64,000 nt of DNA, taken from assembly GCF_026625785.1 (NCBI RefSeq), contig NZ_CP113063.1, positions 2,480,001-2,544,000 of the forward strand. The letters run 5' to 3'. This document shows, piece after piece, positions 7,612 through 14,390 of the stretch (position 1 is its first letter; each line of letters opens with the position of its first letter). The notes beneath the pieces were generated by a model. It did not search any database and had not been told where the DNA came from. It saw only the letters and a program-made list of their open reading frames with translations. Made by a program: the position numbers and the translations under genes. This DNA is from Gordonia sp. SL306 (GTDB taxonomy: Bacteria; Actinomycetota; Actinomycetes; Mycobacteriales; Mycobacteriaceae).

Positions 7612-8460
7612 ATGAGTCGTGGACCGTGGGACAAGGTGACCAAACGGGTGGCGCGGTCGCGGGCGGACCGGGTGGCCGTCGTTCGCCTCGACGGTCCGAT
7701 CGGCATCGGTGGTCTCGGTCGTGCCGGGTTGACCGCCGACAATGTCGAGTCGGTCCTCAAGCGCGCCTTCGGCACCGAACACGTGAAGGCCGTCGTGGTC
7801 GTCATCAATTCTCCGGGTGGCTCGCCCGCCCAGTCGGAGTACATCGCGGAACGAATCCGCCAGTTGTCCGCGGAGAAGGGCGTCCCGGTCATCGCCTTCT
7901 GCGAAGACGTCGCGGCATCGGGCGGCTACTGGATCGCGTGTGCGGCCGACGAGATCTTTGCCGCGCACACCTCGATGATCGGGTCGATCGGAGTGGTGTC
8001 GTCGGGGTTCGGTCTCTCCGATGTGCTGACGCGCTTCGGCGTGCAGCGCAGGCTGTACACGACCGGCGACAACAAGGCCCGCCTGGACACCTTCTCTCCG
8101 GAGCGGCCCGAGGATGTCGAGTGGCTCAGGGCGCTGCAGGCACAACTGCACGAGGCCTTCATCGCGTGGGTCCGGCAGCGCCGCGGCAAGCGGCTCAGCG
8201 CTCCCGACGACGAATTGTTCAGCGGCGACATCTGGGTCGGCAGCCGTGCGGTGCAGGTCGGGCTCGTCGACGGGATCGGCGTGATGCGATCGGTCATCGC
8301 CGAGCGCTACCCGGACGCCGAGATCACCACGATCGAGGCACCGAAACCTCTCCTCGCCCGTCTGGTGGGCGGGCAGGTCAGCGTGAACCGGTTGATGGAG
8401 AGTGCCGTCGCGGGGACCGTCGTCGCCGTCGATCGGGCGATCGCCACGCGTCTGGGCTGA
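7612..8460 (+). CDS. S49-family (SppA-like) serine protease
   Basis: A 282-aa signal-peptide-peptidase-type protease. The catalytic dyad is visible: Ser103 in DVAASGGYW and Lys155 in TGDNKARLD. The 52-residue spacing equals that of single-domain Bacillus SppA (Ser147/Lys199). INSPGGSPAQSE is the oxyanion-region motif of the family. There is no clear N-terminal membrane anchor: the protein begins MSRGPWDKVTKRVARSRADR, so it may be peripheral or cytoplasmic, unlike classical SppA. It is transcribed alone, and a 447-bp non-coding region follows. Confidence 0.88.
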   Translation: MSRGPWDKVTKRVARSRADRVAVVRLDGPIGIGGLGRAGLTADNVESVLKRAFGTEHVKAVVVVINSPGGSPAQSEYIAERIRQLSAEKGVPVIAFCEDVAASGGYWIACAADEIFAAHTSMIGSIGVVSSGFGLSDVLTRFGVQRRLYTTGDNKARLDTFSPERPEDVEWLRALQAQLHEAFIAWVRQRRGKRLSAPDDELFSGDIWVGSRAVQVGLVDGIGVMRSVIAERYPDAEITTIEAPKPLLARLVGGQVSVNRLMESAVAGTVVAVDRAIATRLG

Positions 8461-8640
8461 TCTACGGGCGACGGCCACCGCGGGCTGGTGCACAACGGGT
8501 CCGTGCGCATCGGGGTCACGCCCACTTCTCCCCAACTTTCCCCAAGTTATCCACAGGAAATGCGGTCATCGCGAAGAACCTTTGACTGTGACGTGGGTCT
8601 GCAGGTTGTCGAATAGTCTCAACCGTTGCGCAACCAGATC

Positions 8641-8656
8641 CGTGACCCCCGTCACA
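8641..8656. promoter_or_regulatory. CRP/GlxR-like palindrome
   Basis: CGTGACCCCCGTCACA fits TGTGA-N6-TCACA at 9 of 10 informative positions. It lies between the S49 protease gene and the rhodanese fusion. Confidence 0.4.
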
Positions 8657-8790
8657 ACGGATGTGGTAGCGGTCACAGAACAGTGCAGCGTGTGGCCTGG
8701 TTGTCCACAGTTTCCACAGTCTCATCCACAGCTTTATGGTGGCCGATGCACACCTTGCGCCGGTCGCGCAAACCGGCATGTGGATAGTTA

Positions 8791-8806
8791 TATGTAGGTC
8801 TACATA
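8791..8806. promoter_or_regulatory. Operator-like palindrome upstream of the rhodanese fusion
   Basis: TATGTAG-GT-CTACATA is a perfect 7+7 dyad in an AT-rich patch, about 100 bp before the start codon at 8908. It resembles operators of small winged-helix or TetR-type repressors. The cognate protein is unknown. Confidence 0.45.
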
Positions 8807-8907
8807 GTGCTGTTTCGATCGCATCGGCCGTGTCAATTCGCCAAGCCCATCCGCGCGGTTGTGCACAGGGCGCGCCGCGGCTGGCGCGGCTGTGCCACCA
8901 TGGATTC

Positions 8908-10287
8908 GTGAGCATGGGCGACATCCGGCAGGTGCCGGTCACGGAGCTGCCGGACGATTTCACCGACGAGGTGGACCGCGTCCTGCTCGATGTCCGCGAG
9001 GACGATGAGTGGGCTGCCGGTCACGTCCGGGGTGCGGTACACATCCCACTGGGCGATGTGCCCGCCCGCATCGACGAGATCGACCTCGACGCCGACCTCC
9101 TGGTGGTGTGCCATTCGAGCGGACGGTCGATGCGTGTGCTGCAGTATCTCGCACAGCTCGGCTACGAGGGCAGCTGCGTCCGCGGCGGCATGCTCGCGTG
9201 GGTCGAGAACGAGAAGCCGGTCGAGGCGGGGGAGTACCGGGTCGAAATGATCGACCTGTGTCCGCGGTGCCGTATCCAGGCACCGCATCGTCCGGGGCGG
9301 GAGCGTTGCCCGCGTTGTGGCGGACCGCTGCGCGTGGTCGACAGCGATCTGATCGGTGACCAGGCCGGCCCGGTGGCAACGCGAGGCTCGTCGGCATCCC
9401 CCGGTGAGACCTCGGTACGGCCGACGGCGTCGTCGGCCCCGGGTCAGCCCTCGAGCGGACCGCGCAGCAGTCGGCTCTACCGGAGCAGGCATGTCCGGTG
9501 GGTCGCCCGCCGACCGCCGGAGGCCATCCCGGCCCGGCGACCGATGGTCCCGCCCGGGCCGCGGCCGATCCCGCGATACGTCTACGTCCCGCGATGGGGG
9601 CTGCGTGACGTCCCGATCGAGACAGACGTCGACAGTCGCAACCCGCTGGAGGCGCTGACGGCCGTCCTCCTCCACGCGCTTCGGCTCCTTGCCTGCGCCC
9701 TCGGGCTGGCCGCGATCGTCCATCTGCTGCGCTACGTCCTGCTGGTGGTGAACAGGTCCGTGCCGGTCGCCGGCTGGACGGACCGGGCATCCGCGTTCCT
9801 CGTGATCTTCGGCGGGCTGGTGGCATTCGGGGTGTTCGTCTACGTGACCGTGGTCTTCACCCGGTGGATCATCGCCCTGCGCGACGATGCCTATCGGCGA
9901 CACGATCTCCGCGACCCGCGACCCCGGTGGCAGATCGCGCTGCTCGCAGCTGTACCGCTCGTCAACGTGGCGGGAGCGGCGGTCCTGCTGCACGAGGTCG
10001 CCCGGATGCGCGACGATCTCGAGGTCGAACGCACGCGGCGCCGGCTCACCAAGTTGTGGGTGGCCTGGGCGATCGTCAACGTGCTCGCGGTGATCACGGT
10101 GGTCACCCGCATCGTCGCGACGGCATCGGGCTCGATCCAGACCTCTGCCAACGGGCTTGCGGCGGTGGTTATCAGTTCGGCGGTGTCCGGCGTGTTCGCG
10201 TGGTGGCTCGGCACCCGTCTGATGGTGATTTTCGGTGGACCACAGGACGAACCGGTACCGTCACGACGCTGGGTGGCGGTCGCATGA
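8908..10287 (+). CDS. Rhodanese / zinc-ribbon / DUF4328 membrane fusion protein
   Basis: A 459-aa multidomain protein. Residues 1-105 form a rhodanese domain with DVREDDEW and the active-site loop CHSSGRS (Cys68), so it may carry persulfide. A four-cysteine zinc ribbon follows (Cys118, Cys121, Cys134, Cys137; CPRC-x12-CPRC). Residues about 140-240 are a Pro/Arg-rich linker. About 245-445 is a polytopic membrane region resembling DUF4328. Mycobacteria have a membrane protein (Rv3843c) beside glpQ1 at this position, so the membrane part looks ancestral and the rhodanese a fused N-terminal addition. GTG 8908 (or ATG 8914) precedes the rhodanese, and the frame has no stop. glpQ1 overlaps the end by 4 nt. 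The DUF4328 assignment is from pattern only. Confidence 0.75.
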   Translation: MSMGDIRQVPVTELPDDFTDEVDRVLLDVREDDEWAAGHVRGAVHIPLGDVPARIDEIDLDADLLVVCHSSGRSMRVLQYLAQLGYEGSCVRGGMLAWVENEKPVEAGEYRVEMIDLCPRCRIQAPHRPGRERCPRCGGPLRVVDSDLIGDQAGPVATRGSSASPGETSVRPTASSAPGQPSSGPRSSRLYRSRHVRWVARRPPEAIPARRPMVPPGPRPIPRYVYVPRWGLRDVPIETDVDSRNPLEALTAVLLHALRLLACALGLAAIVHLLRYVLLVVNRSVPVAGWTDRASAFLVIFGGLVAFGVFVYVTVVFTRWIIALRDDAYRRHDLRDPRPRWQIALLAAVPLVNVAGAAVLLHEVARMRDDLEVERTRRRLTKLWVAWAIVNVLAVITVVTRIVATASGSIQTSANGLAAVVISSAVSGVFAWWLGTRLMVIFGGPQDEPVPSRRWVAVA

Positions 10288-11075
10288 CGGGTGTGGAGCA
10301 GATCTCCCGATCCGGCAAGCCGGCGGTGGTGGCCCATCGTGGCGCCTCGGAGGCGCTCCCCGAGCACACCCTCGCGGCCTACGAGCTGGCCCTGAGTCAG
10401 GGGGCCGACGGGCTCGAATGCGACGTCCGGCTGACCAGCGACCAGGAACTCGTCTGCGTCCACGACCGCACCGTCGACCGGACCTCCGACGGAACCGGTG
10501 TGGTCAGCGAGATGTCGCTGGCGGAATTACGCGATCTGGACTTCGGCAGTTGGCATCCGGCAGGCGACAAGGCGTCGGTGCTGACCCTGCGGGAGCTGCT
10601 CTCCCTCACGCTGGATTGGCGCAGGCCCGTGCGGCTGTTCATCGAGACCAAGCATCCGGTGCGCTACGGCAGCCTGGTGGAGCAGAAGCTGCTGGCACTT
10701 CTCCACGAGTTCGGTGTGGGTACCCCGCCGTCGGCGGATCACAGTCGCGCGGTGGTCATCTCGTTCTCGTCGGCCGGGGTGTGGCGGATTCGCCGGCACG
10801 CCCCGATGTTGCCGACGATCCTGCTCGGCGACACCGCTCGCCTGCTCGGCGGAAGTGCCGCGACGGCGGTCGGTGCCACCGGCATCGGGCCGTCCGTGGA
10901 AACCCTGCGGCTGAACCCGGATCTGGTGGACCGCGCCGCCGCGGCCGGTCGGGTCACCTACTGCTGGACGGTCGACGAGCAGGTCGACGTCCAACTCTGC
11001 GCGGATCTCGGCGTTCGCTGGCTCGCGACGAATCGTCCTGCGAAGGTCCGTGACTGGCTGGTCACCGTCGACTGA
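10284..11075 (+). CDS. glpQ1: Glycerophosphodiester phosphodiesterase
   Basis: Hydrolyses glycerophosphodiesters to glycerol-3-phosphate and an alcohol. It has 263 aa with a GDPD TIM-barrel signature: AHRGASEALPEHTLAA at the N-terminus, GADGLECDVRLTSD, VCVHDRTVDRTSDGTG (second catalytic His) and LFIETKHP (metal-binding Glu). There is no signal peptide, so it acts in the cytoplasm, probably in phospholipid head-group recycling. ATG 10284 overlaps the stop of the rhodanese/DUF4328 gene (ATGA), so translation is coupled. The position beside ferritin and sodA matches mycobacterial glpQ1 (Rv3842c). Confidence 0.92.
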   Translation: MTGVEQISRSGKPAVVAHRGASEALPEHTLAAYELALSQGADGLECDVRLTSDQELVCVHDRTVDRTSDGTGVVSEMSLAELRDLDFGSWHPAGDKASVLTLRELLSLTLDWRRPVRLFIETKHPVRYGSLVEQKLLALLHEFGVGTPPSADHSRAVVISFSSAGVWRIRRHAPMLPTILLGDTARLLGGSAATAVGATGIGPSVETLRLNPDLVDRAAAAGRVTYCWTVDEQVDVQLCADLGVRWLATNRPAKVRDWLVTVD

Positions 11076-11102
11076 GCCTCGCGTGCGCAGGCACGGCGGA
11101 TC

Positions 11103-11378
11103 TCAACGTGAGCCGACGTCACGTGAGCGCGCACCGAAATCTGCGATGTCGGCGGGCAGCCTGGTCCGAGCGCGGTCGGCCAGATCGGGCAGCCCGAGCG
11201 CATTCAGATACGACGACCACGCGGGACCCGGAGTACGTAGCGCCGCAACCTCATCGAACGCGACATGGCTGCGCACTCGCGCCGCCGCGGTGATCCGGGC
11301 ATGGTCCTCGGACGTGAATATCTCGGCAGAACTACTGAGCAACGGATTGCCCTCCCCTGACAATTCGCCGTGTCGCAC
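11103..11378 (-). CDS. Hypothetical small protein, up to 91 aa
   Basis: A short frame with plausible codon use and a soluble, Ala/Arg-rich sequence (RITAAARVRSHVAFDEVAALRTPG). Its longest start, GTG 11376-11378, lies inside a perfect 7-bp hairpin (11374-11390) that may end the preceding gene, so the true start may be further in, or the frame may not be translated. It follows the 91-aa gene on the same strand with a 24-nt gap. The family is not recognised. Confidence 0.4.
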   Translation of the reverse strand: MRHGELSGEGNPLLSSSAEIFTSEDHARITAAARVRSHVAFDEVAALRTPGPAWSSYLNALGLPDLADRARTRLPADIADFGARSRDVGSR

Positions 11379-11390
11379 TTGGGAAGTGCG
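11374..11390 (-). terminator. Short hairpin after the 91-aa hypothetical gene
   Basis: CGCACTT-GGG-AAGTGCG is a perfect 7-bp stem located 12 nt after the stop codon at 11403. It has no U-tract. It may be a terminator or a stem controlling the next frame. Confidence 0.45.
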
Positions 11391-11402
11391 CTCGCGTGTC
11401 GG

Positions 11403-11678
11403 CTAGTGGTGCGGTTCGATGGTGTCTGTGAAGGCCAACTCGCCGGTGGCCAATTTGATGGCCCAGCGCTTGGCGCGGATCGGGCGTGACCCGATATGGG
11501 TCAGCGAGGCCTCGGTCTGTTCGCCGAAATCGTCGACCACGACCGCCTCCACGACGGTGCCATCATCGAGCGTGGCCGAGACCGCGTTGCCGATGACGAT
11601 CTCCGGCTCGGTCGGTGGGGTCTCGGCGACCGGCTCGACCTCGGGCTCCGGCTCACGCTTCTTCTTCAGAAGAGCCAT
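11403..11678 (-). CDS. Hypothetical acidic small protein, 91 aa
   Basis: Starts MALLKKKREPEPEVEPVAE: a basic tip, then a Pro/Glu stretch to about residue 28. A compact segment follows, rich in alternating Val/Ala/Asp (SATLDDGTVVEAVVVDDF), and looks like a small beta-rich fold. There is no signal peptide or membrane span. ATG 11678 was chosen over longer readings because the region upstream holds a promoter (TATGAT) and an operator-like palindrome. It may be controlled by the TetR gene located just beyond on the same strand. The family is not recognised. Confidence 0.65.
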   Translation of the reverse strand: MALLKKKREPEPEVEPVAETPPTEPEIVIGNAVSATLDDGTVVEAVVVDDFGEQTEASLTHIGSRPIRAKRWAIKLATGELAFTDTIEPHH

Positions 11679-11765
11679 GTCTGTCCGACCTCCTCCGTAC
11701 CGCGGGCGGTACCGACCATGTCGTGATGCAGCATGTGTCCTCCTCTGATTTGCGCGACCACACAG

Positions 11766-11788
11766 GTGAACTTCGTTCACTATCATAA
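11766..11788 (-). promoter_or_regulatory. TATGAT promoter overlapped by a perfect operator-like palindrome
   Basis: On the minus strand TATGAT (11783-11788) matches the -10 consensus at 5 of 6 positions. It is followed at once by GTGAACGAAGTTCAC (11766-11780), a perfect 6+6 palindrome with a 3-nt centre, covering the expected transcription start. This arrangement is typical of repression. The downstream gene is the 91-aa protein starting at 11678. The TetR regulator encoded at 11836-12459 is the nearest candidate. Confidence 0.55.
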
Positions 11789-11835
11789 ACTACCGCCCCA
11801 TCGTGGTGCCCGCAGCACCAGACGCGACCCGACCC

Positions 11836-12459
11836 TCAGGTGAGCGCGAGCAGGAACCGGACGAGGACGTCACTGACGTCATGAAGGCGGCGGGCGCGTT
11901 CGGTCGGGCTCGATGCCCATTGTTCGACCATCGCTATCAGTGCGCCGACGATCGCGGTGGTGGCCGCCGACCAGCCGCCCGGGGGAACGTAATCCTCGCC
12001 GAGAGCCCGTTTCAGCTCAGCCGCGATGAACTCGCCCCACACGGCGCGCTGCTCGAGGCGGTGTTCCTCCACACGAGCACTCACGCCGACGATCTCGACG
12101 AACGCGACCGCGGCTCGCCGGTGGTCCGAGCCGATGCTCCGGGCATAGGCGTCGACGGCGCACCGCGCGCGCGTCTCGATGTCGCCGTCCCCTAGAGTCG
12201 CCAGTGCCTCGGTGACCGCCGCGCGCCCGTCGTCCTGGATTCGGTCATAGACCGCGAGCAACAACTCTTCACGATCGGAGAACTGCTCGTAGAAGTGGCC
12301 TCGGGCCAGATTGGCGCGGGCGCAGATCGCCGAGACGGAGGCGTTCTGATAGCCGTCCTCCCCGAACACCGCCAGACCGGCGTCGAGAAATAGGACGCGA
12401 CGGTGATCTCGGCGTTCGGTCACCGAGATGCCGCCATAGGTCCGATCCTTCACGCCCAT
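11836..12459 (-). CDS. TetR-family transcriptional regulator
   Basis: A 207-aa TetR protein. The N-terminal helix-turn-helix spans about residues 13-60: RRVLFLDAGLAVFGEDGYQ, then SAICARANLARGHFYEQFSDREELL, with the usual FYEQF end of the recognition helix. The C-terminal part is an all-helical ligand domain. It is clearly similar to the second TetR protein at 27580-28221, which shares VSAICA, FYE and a VEIVGVS / VEVGGVS segment. ATG 12459 was chosen because TAGACT lies 8 nt upstream and longer readings run into non-coding DNA. Its target may be the palindrome at 11766-11780. No ligand is predicted. Confidence 0.85.
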   Translation of the reverse strand: MGVKDRTYGGISVTERRDHRRVLFLDAGLAVFGEDGYQNASVSAICARANLARGHFYEQFSDREELLLAVYDRIQDDGRAAVTEALATLGDGDIETRARCAVDAYARSIGSDHRRAAVAFVEIVGVSARVEEHRLEQRAVWGEFIAAELKRALGEDYVPPGGWSAATTAIVGALIAMVEQWASSPTERARRLHDVSDVLVRFLLALT

Positions 12460-12738
12460 ACCCGACCAGTCTAAACGGGTCGGGTGCCCGATTCTGTCCA
12501 CGACAAGGTGAGGCATCGCCCCTGCGTGCCCCCTCCGAATTCGCCGATGGCGAAATGCTCTTCGACAACTACCAGTGTTGGACGGGTGTGTGCAACAACT
12601 GCTACCGTCTCCGCTCGGGTGGGGGTGTGTCCGTGCGCTTTCCCCGGGCTGTCGTGGACGCCCCCACCCACCGCCGGCCCATCGGCGATGGGCTGCGGCC
12701 ATGGCCTCGGCCGTGTCGCCTCGTGAGAGGGTGGACGT

Positions 12739-13728
12739 ATGGCGAAGAAGAGCAAGCGGGGCAGCGGACCGCGTCCGGGCAGTAATCGGGCCGAGAGGGT
12801 GGCCGCACGCAAGGAGCGGCAGCTCGCCGCGATGGCGCCGCCGCCCAGGCCCTTTGCGGGACTCGCGGCCGAGTGCGACCTCGTGGCGTTGCGTGCGTTC
12901 GTGGCGTCTGCCATCGCCGACGTCGCGCTCGTCGAACCGGGACCGGCCGAACCCGAATTGACGTCGGCGGTACCCGACGATGCCGCCGCTCCGGCGAAAT
13001 CTCAACGGCCGGAGGGGGTTCGGAACGAGGTTCGACTCGCGACGATTCTGCCCGGCGCGGTGCCTGCGCTGGTCCGCGACGCGACGAACGGGCCCGAGGG
13101 TCTCGTCGCGATGCAGACCGACCCGGAGCCCGTCGATGTGCCCGGATCCATGGCGGATGCCATCGAGTGGGCCGCACACGCGGAGTCGGATGCGGAGTAC
13201 GAGCCGGGCGGCACGTCGCGGTCGCTCACCGAGCTGCTCGACGTGGACGCACAGTTGGATCTGGTGGTCTACGACGACTTCTCGTGGTGGTTCCCGCCGG
13301 GAACGGATGTACCGCCGGAGATCGCGGATATGCTGGCGCGGGCCAACGACTCGATCATGCCGACCGCGCGTCTCAACCCGAAGAGTGGCGTCGGCGCACC
13401 CTGGTGGGTCGACGCCGGCGAGCGCGCGCATCTGAGGTGGGTGCGACCGGAGGACGAGGACGACCTGATGACCGCGCTGGCCCGGCTGCATGCCGCGGAT
13501 CGCCTGACCCTCGGCGAGGGTTCGCGTTTCGCCGGGTCGTTCCGCACCCACGGGTTGTTGGTGCCGGTGTTCGATCTGGACAACGAACTCCACCACGAGG
13601 AGTGGTACGCCGGCCTGGACCAGTTCGACGAATGGCTCACCGAGGCGATGGCCCAGACCGGCGATCTCAGCACCGCCGAACTACGTTCGCGCGACGGTAT
13701 CCGCGGTCGTCAGGTCACGCTGCGCTGA
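12739..13728 (+). CDS. DUF5926 family protein
   Basis: A 329-aa protein starting MAKKSKRGSGPRPGSNRAERVAARKERQ, the basic N-terminus I associate with actinobacterial DUF5926. The rest is acidic and soluble, with VYDDFSWWFPPG and GLLVPVFDLDNELHHEEWY as its most conserved-looking parts. There is no signal peptide or membrane helix. GAGAGG precedes ATG 12739. It is divergent from the TetR gene across 279 bp that contain only a weak TTCGCC-N3-GGCGAA dyad (12540-12554). The function of the family is unknown; the assignment is from memory of its N-terminus. Confidence 0.7.
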   Translation: MAKKSKRGSGPRPGSNRAERVAARKERQLAAMAPPPRPFAGLAAECDLVALRAFVASAIADVALVEPGPAEPELTSAVPDDAAAPAKSQRPEGVRNEVRLATILPGAVPALVRDATNGPEGLVAMQTDPEPVDVPGSMADAIEWAAHAESDAEYEPGGTSRSLTELLDVDAQLDLVVYDDFSWWFPPGTDVPPEIADMLARANDSIMPTARLNPKSGVGAPWWVDAGERAHLRWVRPEDEDDLMTALARLHAADRLTLGEGSRFAGSFRTHGLLVPVFDLDNELHHEEWYAGLDQFDEWLTEAMAQTGDLSTAELRSRDGIRGRQVTLR

Positions 13729-13755
13729 GCAGTGTGAGACGGGCCACGCGGGCTC

Positions 13756-14301
13756 TTACAGATTCCCGCCTGCGGCAGCCGGTGCCGGTGTCGCGGGTGC
13801 GGGCGCGCCGTTGACCTCACGCTCGACGAAGTTCTCCAGGTCGAACAGGTTGCCCTGTGCGCGTTCGGCGATCGTCTGCAGGGTGGTCATCGTGGCGACC
13901 TCCTCGACCTGCTCGGCGAGGAACCACTGCATGAACTGCTCGCCGAGGTAGTCACCGCTGTCGCGGGCGGCACGGGCCAGATCGACGATCTGCTCGGTGA
14001 CGGCCTTCTCCTGTTCCAGGGCCAGTTCGATCGGTGCCCGGTAATCGGCGAAGTCGTTGCGCGGGGCGGAGACGGCGGGGATCTCCACATCGATGTCGCG
14101 ATCGAGGAAGTACTGCACGATCATCATCGCGTGGTTGCGCTCTTCGACCGACTGGGCATAGAAGTGCTTGGCCAGCTGGGGCATGTCGTGGCTGTCGTAA
14201 TAGATGGCGACCGCGATGTATTGCTGCGCGGCGGCGAACTCGTTGCCGATCTGGTCGTGCAGCAGCTTGTGGAAGACGGTCTCGTCACGTGTGGCTGTCA
14301 T
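13756..14301 (-). CDS. bfrB: Ferritin (BfrB-type)
   Basis: Iron-storage ferritin that oxidises Fe2+ and stores it as a ferric mineral. Ferroxidase residues are visible in GNEFAAAQQY, EERNHAMMIVQYFLDRD and LGEQFMQWFLAEQVEE. The C-terminal tail is Ala/Pro-rich and ends AGGNL. ATG 14301 was chosen over ATG 14310 because the -10 element TACGAT (14309-14314) overlaps the upstream ATG. The resulting 181 aa equals the length of M. tuberculosis BfrB as I recall it. Tandem iron-box-like motifs lie upstream at 14341-14372. Proximity to glpQ1, LCP and DUF2470 matches the mycobacterial order. Confidence 0.94.
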   Translation of the reverse strand: MTATRDETVFHKLLHDQIGNEFAAAQQYIAVAIYYDSHDMPQLAKHFYAQSVEERNHAMMIVQYFLDRDIDVEIPAVSAPRNDFADYRAPIELALEQEKAVTEQIVDLARAARDSGDYLGEQFMQWFLAEQVEEVATMTTLQTIAERAQGNLFDLENFVEREVNGAPAPATPAPAAAGGNL

Positions 14302-14308
14302 GCGGTCC

Positions 14309-14314
14309 ATCGTA
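14309..14314 (-). promoter_or_regulatory. -10 element of bfrB (leaderless)
   Basis: TACGAT on the minus strand ends 7 nt before ATG 14301. It overlaps the alternative ATG at 14310 and so rules that start out. Confidence 0.55.
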
Positions 14315-14340
14315 GAAGGCCCGAAAAGCCCAGTTCAGCC

Positions 14341-14372
14341 CAGTTGAGCCTAACTGAGTTCAGCCTCACCAA
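14341..14372 (-). promoter_or_regulatory. Tandem iron-box-like (IdeR/DtxR) motifs upstream of bfrB
   Basis: On the minus strand CTCAGTTAGGCTCAACTGG matches the IdeR consensus TTAGGTTAGGCTAACCTAA at about 12 of 19 positions, with the centre GTTAGGCT intact. Related half-sites (CTGAACT, CTCAACT) are repeated beside it. The sites lie just upstream of the -10, which suits the activation that IdeR exerts on mycobacterial bfrB. The match is moderate. Confidence 0.45.
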
Positions 14373-14390
14373 CATTCGGCTCGCCTCGCC

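Larger units (their letters stand above)
8547..8867. promoter_or_regulatory. Cluster of DnaA-box-like sites
   Basis: TTATCCACA (8547-8555, perfect E. coli consensus) and TTGTCCACA (8701-8709, perfect mycobacterial form) are the strongest. Weaker members are GTTTCCACA (8710-8718), TCATCCACA (8722-8730), CTATCCACA on the minus strand (8779-8787) and TTGTGCACA (8859-8867). dnaA, dnaN and other origin genes are absent, so this is not the usual oriC. A DnaA-titration or regulatory role is possible. Confidence 0.5.
8461..8907. other. 447-bp non-coding region rich in DnaA-box-like motifs
   Basis: No gene is visible. It holds six sites resembling DnaA boxes, a CRP-like palindrome (8641-8656), a 7+7 dyad (8791-8806) and an inverted repeat AACTT-N5-AAGTT (8534-8548). 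The segment around 8779-8820 is unusually AT-rich for this genome. It separates the S49 protease gene from the rhodanese fusion, both on the + strand. Confidence 0.75.

Noticed and set aside
8461..8907. Chromosomal origin oriC
   Set aside because: DnaA-box-like sites are present, but dnaA, dnaN, rpmH, parA and parB are not in the window; the flanking genes are unrelated.
14302..14310. Longer bfrB start at ATG 14310
   Set aside because: The -10 element TACGAT (14309-14314) overlaps it, and the shorter protein equals the family length.
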